Part shown: positions 10,489 through 21,011 of the stretch, piece after piece
How positions within the stretch are numbered: position 1 is the first letter of the stretch
How the letters are laid out: each line of letters starts with the position of its first letter
NCBI GenBank assembly: GCA_039105265.1
Contig: JAPFFF010000014.1
Span: 1-64,000, forward strand
Length of the DNA: 64,000 nucleotides
Reading direction: 5' to 3'
Source of the DNA: Tritrichomonas musculus
Lineage: Eukaryota; Parabasalia; Tritrichomonadida; Tritrichomonadidae
The notes under the pieces: generated by a model
What the model was told of the DNA's origin: nothing
The model's input: the letters and a program-made list of their open reading frames with translations, nothing else
Databases searched by the model: none
Translations under genes and position numbers: made by a program

Positions 10489-12662
10489 GAGAGTTTCCTA
10501 TGTTCTATAATTTTTCGTGGTCATGCTTTTTTTTCCTTTCAAATTTAAAAACCTCTGAAATTTTCAATATAGAATCATTTTTTTTTAATGGCGCCTAAGC
10601 GAAATCCATCATGGTTTACTCCCGAAACAGGAGCAAAAGCAAGATCTCAGCAAACTTACGAAAAGCTCTTAGAAGACAATCAAAGATTACAAGGTGAAAA
10701 TGAAAGGTTAATTTTGGAGAATACAAGGCTAAAAAGACAAATAGCAGACTTACAGAAAATTAAATTGAATATACCAGAAGACAAACAAAAAACGATTAAT
10801 ATTAGTCCAATAGTATTAAGATTCATCGGCGCTACATGGGATAATATAACAAAATTTCCTCAAGGAAGACGTTATGATGGACTTCACGAATTCTTTGCAC
10901 TGTTAAGCATGATGAGTCCACATTACTTCAATATTTTAAATACCAATTTATTGTTTCCAACATATAAAACTGCTTCAACATATAGAAAGCAAGCTCTCGC
11001 TAATTTAGGAATACATGACGACATTTTTAATGGCGATATACAAAATATTTTGAATATCATGTCAAGGTTTTTACCAAATAATTTTACTGGAAAAGGAGTT
11101 ATCATGGTTGATGCTGCATATGTTACACCGTATGTCAAAGTAAACAAAAATGGTAGGATTGATGGCGTGCTAAATCTCAAAGAGATCGATCCAGAATTAG
11201 CAGAAACATTTATTAATGATGACAACGAATTTTTAGAATTTATTAAATTAAATTATAACTCAGTGATACAAGCAGAATTCGGTATGACATTTGCACCATT
11301 AAATCCAGAATTTAAACAGTTTCCAATTGCATGTATTCCGTCGACGTCAGGTAAGGCAACACAAGAGTTACGCGAAAAAATTGAATCGATCATATCACTC
11401 ATGCCAAAAAACATAAGTATTATCGGATTAGGCACTGATGGTGACAACACTTATAGCATATATGCAAATATATTCATCGACAAAATTATTGGTAACTTCG
11501 AAAGATTCCTAAGTCTTGGTGCTGTTGGTATAATTAAAATATTTGCAGTATTAATTCATTTTTCAGATCCATTGCACCTGACAAAAAGAGATCGTTACAG
11601 AAAATCCTCTCTTGAAGAATTCCTAGTTTCTCCATATGATTCTTATGAAACACGGTCTGCAGAAGATTTAAAAACTATTGGAATTGCTCCTTACTTATTG
11701 GATAACAACAAAGGACGTAAAATGGAAGATGACCTCCCAAAAAAATTGTTTACTTTACAAACAATTCAAAAAATAATTGATGACGAAGACTTTTATTTAC
11801 TTTTATCAATGCTTCCTTCTACACTCTTACTAGAGGCACTATTCAGGAATTCACTAAGTCGGCAAGAGACTATTGACTATCTTTTACTTGGTGCAAGTAT
11901 TGTATTGATTTATTATCTTATGCAACAATATGTCATTGAACACAACTTAAAGATCTATCGTGTGCAGCCCAATACATATAAGAAAATGAGATGTTTCACA
12001 GATAATTGGTGTAAACAATACATATTTACTGCAATTGGAATTGCATCTCAAATAATCACTGAAGAAGCTATTGATACAGGTGCATGCAGTTCACACTACC
12101 AAGAACACAATTTTGCAAATGTTCGGAGGCATAATAAAAAAGATGACAGCCACGTGAATTTCCAGAAATCAATGAAATACATTCTATTGGAGCACGAATT
12201 GTACAAGAACATGCCTATTGAAGAAAAAGTTCCAGAATCACGAAGTGACAGTGGGAAGAAAATTTTTGACAACACTCCAGTTGAAGAACGTCCAATAATT
12301 TACTATCTTCGGCAAGCATTGTACCTTTGGAAGAATGTTCAAATTGTAAGAAAAATGCCATTATTGAAGTTAATCGATCCAAAGCCAAGAAAAATGCCAT
12401 TTCAAGAGTTAAGTGGGATTTTGGGGAATTTTTATGAAAAAAATCGACGTTCAATTTCTACCAAATCAACGGGCATGATAAAAACAGCTGGCTTGAACAA
12501 CATGATATTTTGGAATGCTGATGAGCAGTTGAATAACTTGGTTAATGATGATGATTCTGAATAAAAGATAATTTTTTCATTTCACTTTTTATATATAGAA
12601 ATATTTGAATATTTTATGATATGTCAAAAATTTTAAAAAAATATAGAACATAGGAAACTCTC
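10489..12662 (+). mobile_element. DNA transposon copy 4 (2,174 bp, looks whole)
   Basis: TIRs at 10489-10509 and 12642-12662, same internal layout as copy 2. Confidence 0.88.
10588..12564 (+). CDS. Transposase, copy 4 (658 aa, intact)
   Basis: Full-length frame with the same protein sequence as copies 2, 3, 5 and 6. Its initiator TCA is at 10575. It has no internal stop or indel. Confidence 0.8.
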   Translation: MAPKRNPSWFTPETGAKARSQQTYEKLLEDNQRLQGENERLILENTRLKRQIADLQKIKLNIPEDKQKTINISPIVLRFIGATWDNITKFPQGRRYDGLHEFFALLSMMSPHYFNILNTNLLFPTYKTASTYRKQALANLGIHDDIFNGDIQNILNIMSRFLPNNFTGKGVIMVDAAYVTPYVKVNKNGRIDGVLNLKEIDPELAETFINDDNEFLEFIKLNYNSVIQAEFGMTFAPLNPEFKQFPIACIPSTSGKATQELREKIESIISLMPKNISIIGLGTDGDNTYSIYANIFIDKIIGNFERFLSLGAVGIIKIFAVLIHFSDPLHLTKRDRYRKSSLEEFLVSPYDSYETRSAEDLKTIGIAPYLLDNNKGRKMEDDLPKKLFTLQTIQKIIDDEDFYLLLSMLPSTLLLEALFRNSLSRQETIDYLLLGASIVLIYYLMQQYVIEHNLKIYRVQPNTYKKMRCFTDNWCKQYIFTAIGIASQIITEEAIDTGACSSHYQEHNFANVRRHNKKDDSHVNFQKSMKYILLEHELYKNMPIEEKVPESRSDSGKKIFDNTPVEERPIIYYLRQALYLWKNVQIVRKMPLLKLIDPKPRKMPFQELSGILGNFYEKNRRSISTKSTGMIKTAGLNNMIFWNADEQLNNLVNDDDSE

Positions 12663-13587
12663 GAGATATGTCGATATGCTTCGAAATTAATAATATATAC
12701 TCACCATAGACAGTTATTGATGATTTCAGATTTTAAGCGAAATCGCGGCGGAGAGTCTTTCAAAAAGTTGTGATTTTCATAACGAGTCTCCAGACGTAAA
12801 TGTAAAAATGTTTCAAAATTTATGGTATTATAAGAATATATATTGCAAGCATCTTAATATATATCAATTGTTATATTTTTATTAGCTTCGCTTTGCATCG
12901 AGTTATTTATAAAATATATTTCAAAAATTTGATTTCTGTATTTTTGCATTAAATGTCAGAAAAAAAAATAGGTGTACCTACATAATCAGTATAACAATAA
13001 TTGCATTACTGTATTGTATATGATTATAAAATTATAGGATTGTATGTTTATTGTATATAGAGTAATAACCAAAAACTCCTATCCGTGAAGAATGAGATTT
13101 TTTATATTAAGATAAAAATACAAAAAAACTCGTTACTAACAATATCGGCCAAAATTCAATATTTTTACCCAAAAATTGGTTATTTTTCTTATTATGATGT
13201 TAAAAACACGATTAAGCAAAAAAATTGCGCATTATAAGTATATATCCCGAGATAAAGCGATTTACACTATTTTTAGCCGATTTTACGATTTTTTTTGGAA
13301 AAAACGATTCCAGAACAGAGCCAACGAATGACCGGTATATTACATTTATCTTAAATAGTAGTATATATTGCATTATATATTATATTAAATTTTTAGAAAA
13401 ATCGTCCGCCAAATTTTCGAGAAAAATCAATTACAAAATTATACTACATTTGAATAGAAATTCCTCTCAATTTTGGCAACTTTCTTTAATCATATCTCAG
13501 TATATACGCAAAATTGGGAAAATGTTTTCTATTAAAATATTCTTATAATATGATATACTTTATTATATATTAATTTCAAAAGATTAT

Positions 13588-15761
13588 GAGAGTTTCCTAT
13601 GTTCTATAATTTTTCGTGGTCATGCTTTTTTTTCCTTTCAAATTTAAAAACCTCTGAAATTTTCAATATAGAATCATTTTTTTTTAATGGCGCCTAAGCG
13701 AAATCCATCATGGTTTACTCCCGAAACAGGAGCAAAAGCAAGATCTCAGCAAACTTACGAAAAGCTCTTAGAAGACAATCAAAGATTACAAGGTGAAAAT
13801 GAAAGGTTAATTTTGGAGAATACAAGGCTAAAAAGACAAATAGCAGACTTACAGAAAATTAAATTGAATATACCAGAAGACAAACAAAAAACGATTAATA
13901 TTAGTCCAATAGTATTAAGATTCATCGGCGCTACATGGGATAATATAACAAAATTTCCTCAAGGAAGACGTTATGATGGACTTCACGAATTCTTTGCACT
14001 GTTAAGCATGATGAGTCCACATTACTTCAATATTTTAAATACCAATTTATTGTTTCCAACATATAAAACTGCTTCAACATATAGAAAGCAAGCTCTCGCT
14101 AATTTAGGAATACATGACGACATTTTTAATGGCGATATACAAAATATTTTGAATATCATGTCAAGGTTTTTACCAAATAATTTTACTGGAAAAGGAGTTA
14201 TCATGGTTGATGCTGCATATGTTACACCGTATGTCAAAGTAAACAAAAATGGTAGGATTGATGGCGTGCTAAATCTCAAAGAGATCGATCCAGAATTAGC
14301 AGAAACATTTATTAATGATGACAACGAATTTTTAGAATTTATTAAATTAAATTATAACTCAGTGATACAAGCAGAATTCGGTATGACATTTGCACCATTA
14401 AATCCAGAATTTAAACAGTTTCCAATTGCATGTATTCCGTCGACGTCAGGTAAGGCAACACAAGAGTTACGCGAAAAAATTGAATCGATCATATCACTCA
14501 TGCCAAAAAACATAAGTATTATCGGATTAGGCACTGATGGTGACAACACTTATAGCATATATGCAAATATATTCATCGACAAAATTATTGGTAACTTCGA
14601 AAGATTCCTAAGTCTTGGTGCTGTTGGTATAATTAAAATATTTGCAGTATTAATTCATTTTTCAGATCCATTGCACCTGACAAAAAGAGATCGTTACAGA
14701 AAATCCTCTCTTGAAGAATTCCTAGTTTCTCCATATGATTCTTATGAAACACGGTCTGCAGAAGATTTAAAAACTATTGGAATTGCTCCTTACTTATTGG
14801 ATAACAACAAAGGACGTAAAATGGAAGATGACCTCCCAAAAAAATTGTTTACTTTACAAACAATTCAAAAAATAATTGATGACGAAGACTTTTATTTACT
14901 TTTATCAATGCTTCCTTCTACACTCTTACTAGAGGCACTATTCAGGAATTCACTAAGTCGGCAAGAGACTATTGACTATCTTTTACTTGGTGCAAGTATT
15001 GTATTGATTTATTATCTTATGCAACAATATGTCATTGAACACAACTTAAAGATCTATCGTGTGCAGCCCAATACATATAAGAAAATGAGATGTTTCACAG
15101 ATAATTGGTGTAAACAATACATATTTACTGCAATTGGAATTGCATCTCAAATAATCACTGAAGAAGCTATTGATACAGGTGCATGCAGTTCACACTACCA
15201 AGAACACAATTTTGCAAATGTTCGGAGGCATAATAAAAAAGATGACAGCCACGTGAATTTCCAGAAATCAATGAAATACATTCTATTGGAGCACGAATTG
15301 TACAAGAACATGCCTATTGAAGAAAAAGTTCCAGAATCACGAAGTGACAGTGGGAAGAAAATTTTTGACAACACTCCAGTTGAAGAACGTCCAATAATTT
15401 ACTATCTTCGGCAAGCATTGTACCTTTGGAAGAATGTTCAAATTGTAAGAAAAATGCCATTATTGAAGTTAATCGATCCAAAGCCAAGAAAAATGCCATT
15501 TCAAGAGTTAAGTGGGATTTTGGGGAATTTTTATGAAAAAAATCGACGTTCAATTTCTACCAAATCAACGGGCATGATAAAAACAGCTGGCTTGAACAAC
15601 ATGATATTTTGGAATGCTGATGAGCAGTTGAATAACTTGGTTAATGATGATGATTCTGAATAAAAGATAATTTTTTCATTTCACTTTTTATATATAGAAA
15701 TATTTGAATATTTTATGATATGTCAAAAATTTTAAAAAAATATAGAACATAGGAAACTCTC
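13588..15761 (+). mobile_element. DNA transposon copy 5 (2,174 bp, looks whole)
   Basis: TIRs at 13588-13608 and 15741-15761, same internal layout as copy 2. Confidence 0.88.
13687..15663 (+). CDS. Transposase, copy 5 (658 aa, intact)
   Basis: Full-length frame with the same protein sequence as copy 2. Its initiator TCA is at 13674. It has no internal stop or indel. Confidence 0.8.
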   Translation: MAPKRNPSWFTPETGAKARSQQTYEKLLEDNQRLQGENERLILENTRLKRQIADLQKIKLNIPEDKQKTINISPIVLRFIGATWDNITKFPQGRRYDGLHEFFALLSMMSPHYFNILNTNLLFPTYKTASTYRKQALANLGIHDDIFNGDIQNILNIMSRFLPNNFTGKGVIMVDAAYVTPYVKVNKNGRIDGVLNLKEIDPELAETFINDDNEFLEFIKLNYNSVIQAEFGMTFAPLNPEFKQFPIACIPSTSGKATQELREKIESIISLMPKNISIIGLGTDGDNTYSIYANIFIDKIIGNFERFLSLGAVGIIKIFAVLIHFSDPLHLTKRDRYRKSSLEEFLVSPYDSYETRSAEDLKTIGIAPYLLDNNKGRKMEDDLPKKLFTLQTIQKIIDDEDFYLLLSMLPSTLLLEALFRNSLSRQETIDYLLLGASIVLIYYLMQQYVIEHNLKIYRVQPNTYKKMRCFTDNWCKQYIFTAIGIASQIITEEAIDTGACSSHYQEHNFANVRRHNKKDDSHVNFQKSMKYILLEHELYKNMPIEEKVPESRSDSGKKIFDNTPVEERPIIYYLRQALYLWKNVQIVRKMPLLKLIDPKPRKMPFQELSGILGNFYEKNRRSISTKSTGMIKTAGLNNMIFWNADEQLNNLVNDDDSE

Positions 15762-16686
15762 GAGATATGTCGATATGCTTCGAAATTAATAATATATACT
15801 CACCATAGACAGTTATTGATGATTTCAGATTTTAAGCGAAATCGCGGCGGAGAGTCTTTCAAAAAGTTGTGATTTTCATAACGAGTCTCCAGACGTAAAT
15901 GTAAAAATGTTTCAAAATTTATGGTATTATAAGAATATATATTGCAAGCATCTTAATATATATCAATTGTTATATTTTTATTAGCTTCGCTTTGCATCGA
16001 GTTATTTATAAAATATATTTCAAAAATTTGATTTCTGTATTTTTGCATTAAATGTCAGAAAAAAAAATAGGTGTACCTACATAATCAGTATAACAATAAT
16101 TGCATTACTGTATTGTATATGATTATAAAATTATAGGATTGTATGTTTATTGTATATAGAGTAATAACCAAAAACTCCTATCCGTGAAGAATGAGATTTT
16201 TTATATTAAGATAAAAATACAAAAAAACTCGTTACTAACAATATCGGCCAAAATTCAATATTTTTACCCAAAAATTGGTTATTTTTCTTATTATGATGTT
16301 AAAAACACGATTAAGCAAAAAAATTGCGCATTATAAGTATATATCCCGAGATAAAGCGATTTACACTATTTTTAGCCGATTTTACGATTTTTTTTGGAAA
16401 AAACGATTCCAGAACAGAGCCAACGAATGACCGGTATATTACATTTATCTTAAATAGTAGTATATATTGCATTATATATTATATTAAATTTTTAGAAAAA
16501 TCGTCCGCCAAATTTTCGAGAAAAATCAATTACAAAATTATACTACATTTGAATAGAAATTCCTCTCAATTTTGGCAACTTTCTTTAATCATATCTCAGT
16601 ATATACGCAAAATTGGGAAAATGTTTTCTATTAAAATATTCTTATAATATGATATACTTTATTATATATTAATTTCAAAAGATTAT

Positions 16687-18860
16687 GAGAGTTTCCTATG
16701 TTCTATAATTTTTCGTGGTCATGCTTTTTTTTCCTTTCAAATTTAAAAACCTCTGAAATTTTCAATATAGAATCATTTTTTTTTAATGGCGCCTAAGCGA
16801 AATCCATCATGGTTTACTCCCGAAACAGGAGCAAAAGCAAGATCTCAGCAAACTTACGAAAAGCTCTTAGAAGACAATCAAAGATTACAAGGTGAAAATG
16901 AAAGGTTAATTTTGGAGAATACAAGGCTAAAAAGACAAATAGCAGACTTACAGAAAATTAAATTGAATATACCAGAAGACAAACAAAAAACGATTAATAT
17001 TAGTCCAATAGTATTAAGATTCATCGGCGCTACATGGGATAATATAACAAAATTTCCTCAAGGAAGACGTTATGATGGACTTCACGAATTCTTTGCACTG
17101 TTAAGCATGATGAGTCCACATTACTTCAATATTTTAAATACCAATTTATTGTTTCCAACATATAAAACTGCTTCAACATATAGAAAGCAAGCTCTCGCTA
17201 ATTTAGGAATACATGACGACATTTTTAATGGCGATATACAAAATATTTTGAATATCATGTCAAGGTTTTTACCAAATAATTTTACTGGAAAAGGAGTTAT
17301 CATGGTTGATGCTGCATATGTTACACCGTATGTCAAAGTAAACAAAAATGGTAGGATTGATGGCGTGCTAAATCTCAAAGAGATCGATCCAGAATTAGCA
17401 GAAACATTTATTAATGATGACAACGAATTTTTAGAATTTATTAAATTAAATTATAACTCAGTGATACAAGCAGAATTCGGTATGACATTTGCACCATTAA
17501 ATCCAGAATTTAAACAGTTTCCAATTGCATGTATTCCGTCGACGTCAGGTAAGGCAACACAAGAGTTACGCGAAAAAATTGAATCGATCATATCACTCAT
17601 GCCAAAAAACATAAGTATTATCGGATTAGGCACTGATGGTGACAACACTTATAGCATATATGCAAATATATTCATCGACAAAATTATTGGTAACTTCGAA
17701 AGATTCCTAAGTCTTGGTGCTGTTGGTATAATTAAAATATTTGCAGTATTAATTCATTTTTCAGATCCATTGCACCTGACAAAAAGAGATCGTTACAGAA
17801 AATCCTCTCTTGAAGAATTCCTAGTTTCTCCATATGATTCTTATGAAACACGGTCTGCAGAAGATTTAAAAACTATTGGAATTGCTCCTTACTTATTGGA
17901 TAACAACAAAGGACGTAAAATGGAAGATGACCTCCCAAAAAAATTGTTTACTTTACAAACAATTCAAAAAATAATTGATGACGAAGACTTTTATTTACTT
18001 TTATCAATGCTTCCTTCTACACTCTTACTAGAGGCACTATTCAGGAATTCACTAAGTCGGCAAGAGACTATTGACTATCTTTTACTTGGTGCAAGTATTG
18101 TATTGATTTATTATCTTATGCAACAATATGTCATTGAACACAACTTAAAGATCTATCGTGTGCAGCCCAATACATATAAGAAAATGAGATGTTTCACAGA
18201 TAATTGGTGTAAACAATACATATTTACTGCAATTGGAATTGCATCTCAAATAATCACTGAAGAAGCTATTGATACAGGTGCATGCAGTTCACACTACCAA
18301 GAACACAATTTTGCAAATGTTCGGAGGCATAATAAAAAAGATGACAGCCACGTGAATTTCCAGAAATCAATGAAATACATTCTATTGGAGCACGAATTGT
18401 ACAAGAACATGCCTATTGAAGAAAAAGTTCCAGAATCACGAAGTGACAGTGGGAAGAAAATTTTTGACAACACTCCAGTTGAAGAACGTCCAATAATTTA
18501 CTATCTTCGGCAAGCATTGTACCTTTGGAAGAATGTTCAAATTGTAAGAAAAATGCCATTATTGAAGTTAATCGATCCAAAGCCAAGAAAAATGCCATTT
18601 CAAGAGTTAAGTGGGATTTTGGGGAATTTTTATGAAAAAAATCGACGTTCAATTTCTACCAAATCAACGGGCATGATAAAAACAGCTGGCTTGAACAACA
18701 TGATATTTTGGAATGCTGATGAGCAGTTGAATAACTTGGTTAATGATGATGATTCTGAATAAAAGATAATTTTTTCATTTCACTTTTTATATATAGAAAT
18801 ATTTGAATATTTTATGATATGTCAAAAATTTTAAAAAAATATAGAACATAGGAAACTCTC
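16687..18860 (+). mobile_element. DNA transposon copy 6 (2,174 bp, last in the array)
   Basis: TIRs at 16687-16707 and 18840-18860. It is followed by the truncated spacer 18861-19697, which lacks its last 88 bases, so no seventh 5' TIR follows. Confidence 0.88.
16786..18762 (+). CDS. Transposase, copy 6 (658 aa, intact)
   Basis: Full-length frame, identical protein to copy 2, nearest to the unique flanking DNA. It is no more diverged than the inner copies. In an old array the terminal unit usually drifts most, so this also points to a young array. Confidence 0.8.
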   Translation: MAPKRNPSWFTPETGAKARSQQTYEKLLEDNQRLQGENERLILENTRLKRQIADLQKIKLNIPEDKQKTINISPIVLRFIGATWDNITKFPQGRRYDGLHEFFALLSMMSPHYFNILNTNLLFPTYKTASTYRKQALANLGIHDDIFNGDIQNILNIMSRFLPNNFTGKGVIMVDAAYVTPYVKVNKNGRIDGVLNLKEIDPELAETFINDDNEFLEFIKLNYNSVIQAEFGMTFAPLNPEFKQFPIACIPSTSGKATQELREKIESIISLMPKNISIIGLGTDGDNTYSIYANIFIDKIIGNFERFLSLGAVGIIKIFAVLIHFSDPLHLTKRDRYRKSSLEEFLVSPYDSYETRSAEDLKTIGIAPYLLDNNKGRKMEDDLPKKLFTLQTIQKIIDDEDFYLLLSMLPSTLLLEALFRNSLSRQETIDYLLLGASIVLIYYLMQQYVIEHNLKIYRVQPNTYKKMRCFTDNWCKQYIFTAIGIASQIITEEAIDTGACSSHYQEHNFANVRRHNKKDDSHVNFQKSMKYILLEHELYKNMPIEEKVPESRSDSGKKIFDNTPVEERPIIYYLRQALYLWKNVQIVRKMPLLKLIDPKPRKMPFQELSGILGNFYEKNRRSISTKSTGMIKTAGLNNMIFWNADEQLNNLVNDDDSE

Positions 18861-19697
18861 GAGATATGTCGATATGCTTCGAAATTAATAATATATACTC
18901 ACCATAGACAGTTATTGATGATTTCAGATTTTAAGCGAAATCGCGGCGGAGAGTCTTTCAAAAAGTTGTGATTTTCATAACGAGTCTCCAGACGTAAATG
19001 TAAAAATGTTTCAAAATTTATGGTATTATAAGAATATATATTGCAAGCATCTTAATATATATCAATTGTTATATTTTTATTAGCTTCGCTTTGCATCGAG
19101 TTATTTATAAAATATATTTCAAAAATTTGATTTCTGTATTTTTGCATTAAATGTCAGAAAAAAAAATAGGTGTACCTACATAATCAGTATAACAATAATT
19201 GCATTACTGTATTGTATATGATTATAAAATTATAGGATTGTATGTTTATTGTATATAGAGTAATAACCAAAAACTCCTATCCGTGAAGAATGAGATTTTT
19301 TATATTAAGATAAAAATACAAAAAAACTCGTTACTAACAATATCGGCCAAAATTCAATATTTTTACCCAAAAATTGGTTATTTTTCTTATTATGATGTTA
19401 AAAACACGATTAAGCAAAAAAATTGCGCATTATAAGTATATATCCCGAGATAAAGCGATTTACACTATTTTTAGCCGATTTTACGATTTTTTTTGGAAAA
19501 AACGATTCCAGAACAGAGCCAACGAATGACCGGTATATTACATTTATCTTAAATAGTAGTATATATTGCATTATATATTATATTAAATTTTTAGAAAAAT
19601 CGTCCGCCAAATTTTCGAGAAAAATCAATTACAAAATTATACTACATTTGAATAGAAATTCCTCTCAATTTTGGCAACTTTCTTTAATCATATCTCA

Positions 19698-20105
19698 AAA
19701 ATATTTCATGTCACTTTCCATTTATATAACTAGCTTTATTTGTGAAGAAGAAATATAATGAGTATTTAACAATCTTTAAAAAAATAACAAGAACTTTTCC
19801 GCTGGAGTCCAACTGACGTCTCAAACCTCTATGGCTCGTATGATCAACGGCTACACCACAAGAAGTACTCATTTATAACTTTGCATTGTTTTAGATATTT
19901 ATTATAAATTGATTAAAATGCTAAAATTTCCATAAAATGATGTTAACAGAAGAAAAGAATTTTTTTTAAAAAAATTAAAACGATAATAATTCAGAAAGTA
20001 CAAAGAGAGTTTTGATATTATAACACAAAATGAATTAAACACTATTTTCTTTTGAATCTTCAAAAGTTTACTAAAAAAAAAAAAAAAAAAAAAAAATAGA
20101 AAATA
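19698..20105. other. Array flank with a GC-richer tRNA-like patch
   Basis: Unique sequence directly after the array. About 80 bases (19797-19875) are much richer in G+C than their surroundings. On the minus strand they contain AGTTGGACTCC, which matches the Pol III B-box GGTTCGANTCC at 9 of 11 positions, and a possible D-arm (GGTGTAGCC). The acceptor and T-stems do not pair well, so this is at best a decayed tRNA or another small structured RNA. The rest is AT-rich and ends in a poly-A run (about 20073-20096). Confidence 0.35.
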
Positions 20106-20177
20106 TGGAACTTCAGAGATTCGAACCCCGATCTCTGGTCACACCTGCCAGCGCATTGCCAATTATGCTAAAGTCCC
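20106..20177 (-). tRNA. tRNA-like gene, anticodon uncertain
   Basis: On the minus strand 72 bases fold as a tRNA. The acceptor GGGACTT pairs with AAGTTCC (one G-U). The D-arm is GCAT-AATTGGCA-ATGC. The anticodon arm is CTGGC-AGGTGTG-ACCAG, with a C-A mismatch at its base and G in place of the usual T33 (nominal anticodon GTG). The T-arm is CGGGG-TTCGAAT-CTCTG (two G-U). A T-rich stretch follows the 3' end (TATTTT, then a long T run), a plausible Pol III terminator. The odd anticodon arm suggests either a pseudogene or a very divergent tRNA. Confidence 0.5.
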
Positions 20178-20281
20178 TTCCTATTATATAATGTTTTCTT
20201 CTGTTATTTCTTATTTATTTTTTTTATTTTTATTTAATTGAATTTTCAAATGTTTAATTCAAAAAAAATATGTTCAAAAAA

Positions 20282-20317
20282 TGGAACCGCGGGGAGTCGA
20301 ACCCCGATCTCCGCTTC
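20282..20317 (-). pseudogene. tRNA 3'-half fragment
   Basis: On the minus strand: a short stem end, then GATCGGGGTTCGACTCCCCG, a perfect T-arm (CGGGG/CCCCG), then CGGTTCC and A, followed by seven Ts. The 5' half (acceptor 5' strand, D-arm, anticodon) is absent; the sequence upstream is unrelated AT-rich DNA. The T-arm is cleaner than that of its neighbour at 20106-20177, with which it shares GATCGGGGTTCGA. Confidence 0.55.
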
Positions 20318-21011
20318 AAAAACTATATTCAAAAAGAGAAACAATTATATATATTTAAGTGAATGATTTGTTTGTAATAGATGAAAATACAATGTTAATA
20401 TATTGACTCATGATATAATTAATATGATGCTATTCCTTAATCTGCTTAATTCTTCAAAACTCGTAAATGTTTTGTCTTTTATTTCATTTCTATGTTTTGT
20501 TCATTTTATTATTATTTATTTATTTGGATTGAATTGCATAAAACATTTGTCATTGTCATATTATTCTTCATTTATGCAGTCTACTCGAATTCAATGACAA
20601 ATGTTTCATATCCAATTTGTAGAGACACAAAATTAAAATCGTCATAAAAGAACTTAATTTTGAATTCTATAGAATGTTTTATGCAATTTAATAAACAAAA
20701 TGCATAAAACATAAAATAACTTAATGTTTTACTAAACAAAATGCATAAAACATTAAGTTCTTTAATTTTGAATTCTATAGAATCTTCAATTCAATGGAAA
20801 CATTTGATTTTTTTATGCATTTTTTATTAATAATACAAAAATAATTCAATTTTAAGTAGAAAAATGGCATTTGTTTAGTAAAAAAAAATCAATTTTAAAA
20901 GCTCTTTTGATATAATATAATCTTTTCGAATTTCGTATCAATTATCTATTGAATATAGAATATGATGTAATACTATTGAAACTCACTTTTTTTTCAGGAT
21001 ACAATATAAAT
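20318..21011. other. AT-rich intergenic stretch with short repeats
   Basis: No gene recognised. It holds a small repeat cluster (20650-20782, listed separately) and homopolymer runs. It ends at the stop of the lipase-like gene, so it probably contains that gene's 3' end on the minus strand. Confidence 0.6.
20650..20782. repeat. Short interspersed direct repeats
   Basis: TAAACAAAATGCATAAAACA occurs at 20692 and 20733. TTAATTTTGAATTCTATAGA occurs twice, near 20653 and 20761, bracketing the first pair. Both blocks are about 20-25 bases and nearly exact. No function is evident. Confidence 0.7.

Larger units (their letters stand above)
1..19697 (+). repeat. Tandem array of a 3,099-bp transposon+spacer unit
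   Basis: The same sequence recurs head to tail with transposase starts at 1354, 4390, 7489, 10588, 13687 and 16786. The steps are 3,036 then four times 3,099 bp; the short first step is explained by a 63-bp deletion in the first whole copy. Each unit is a TIR transposon followed by a 925-bp spacer that lies outside the TIRs. By eye the units appear identical apart from the deletion. The left end lies beyond the window. The right end is at 19697, inside a spacer, where the repeat breaks off and unrelated sequence begins. Recent unequal crossing-over or rolling-circle amplification would give this; an assembly collapse or expansion error cannot be excluded from sequence alone. Confidence 0.95.
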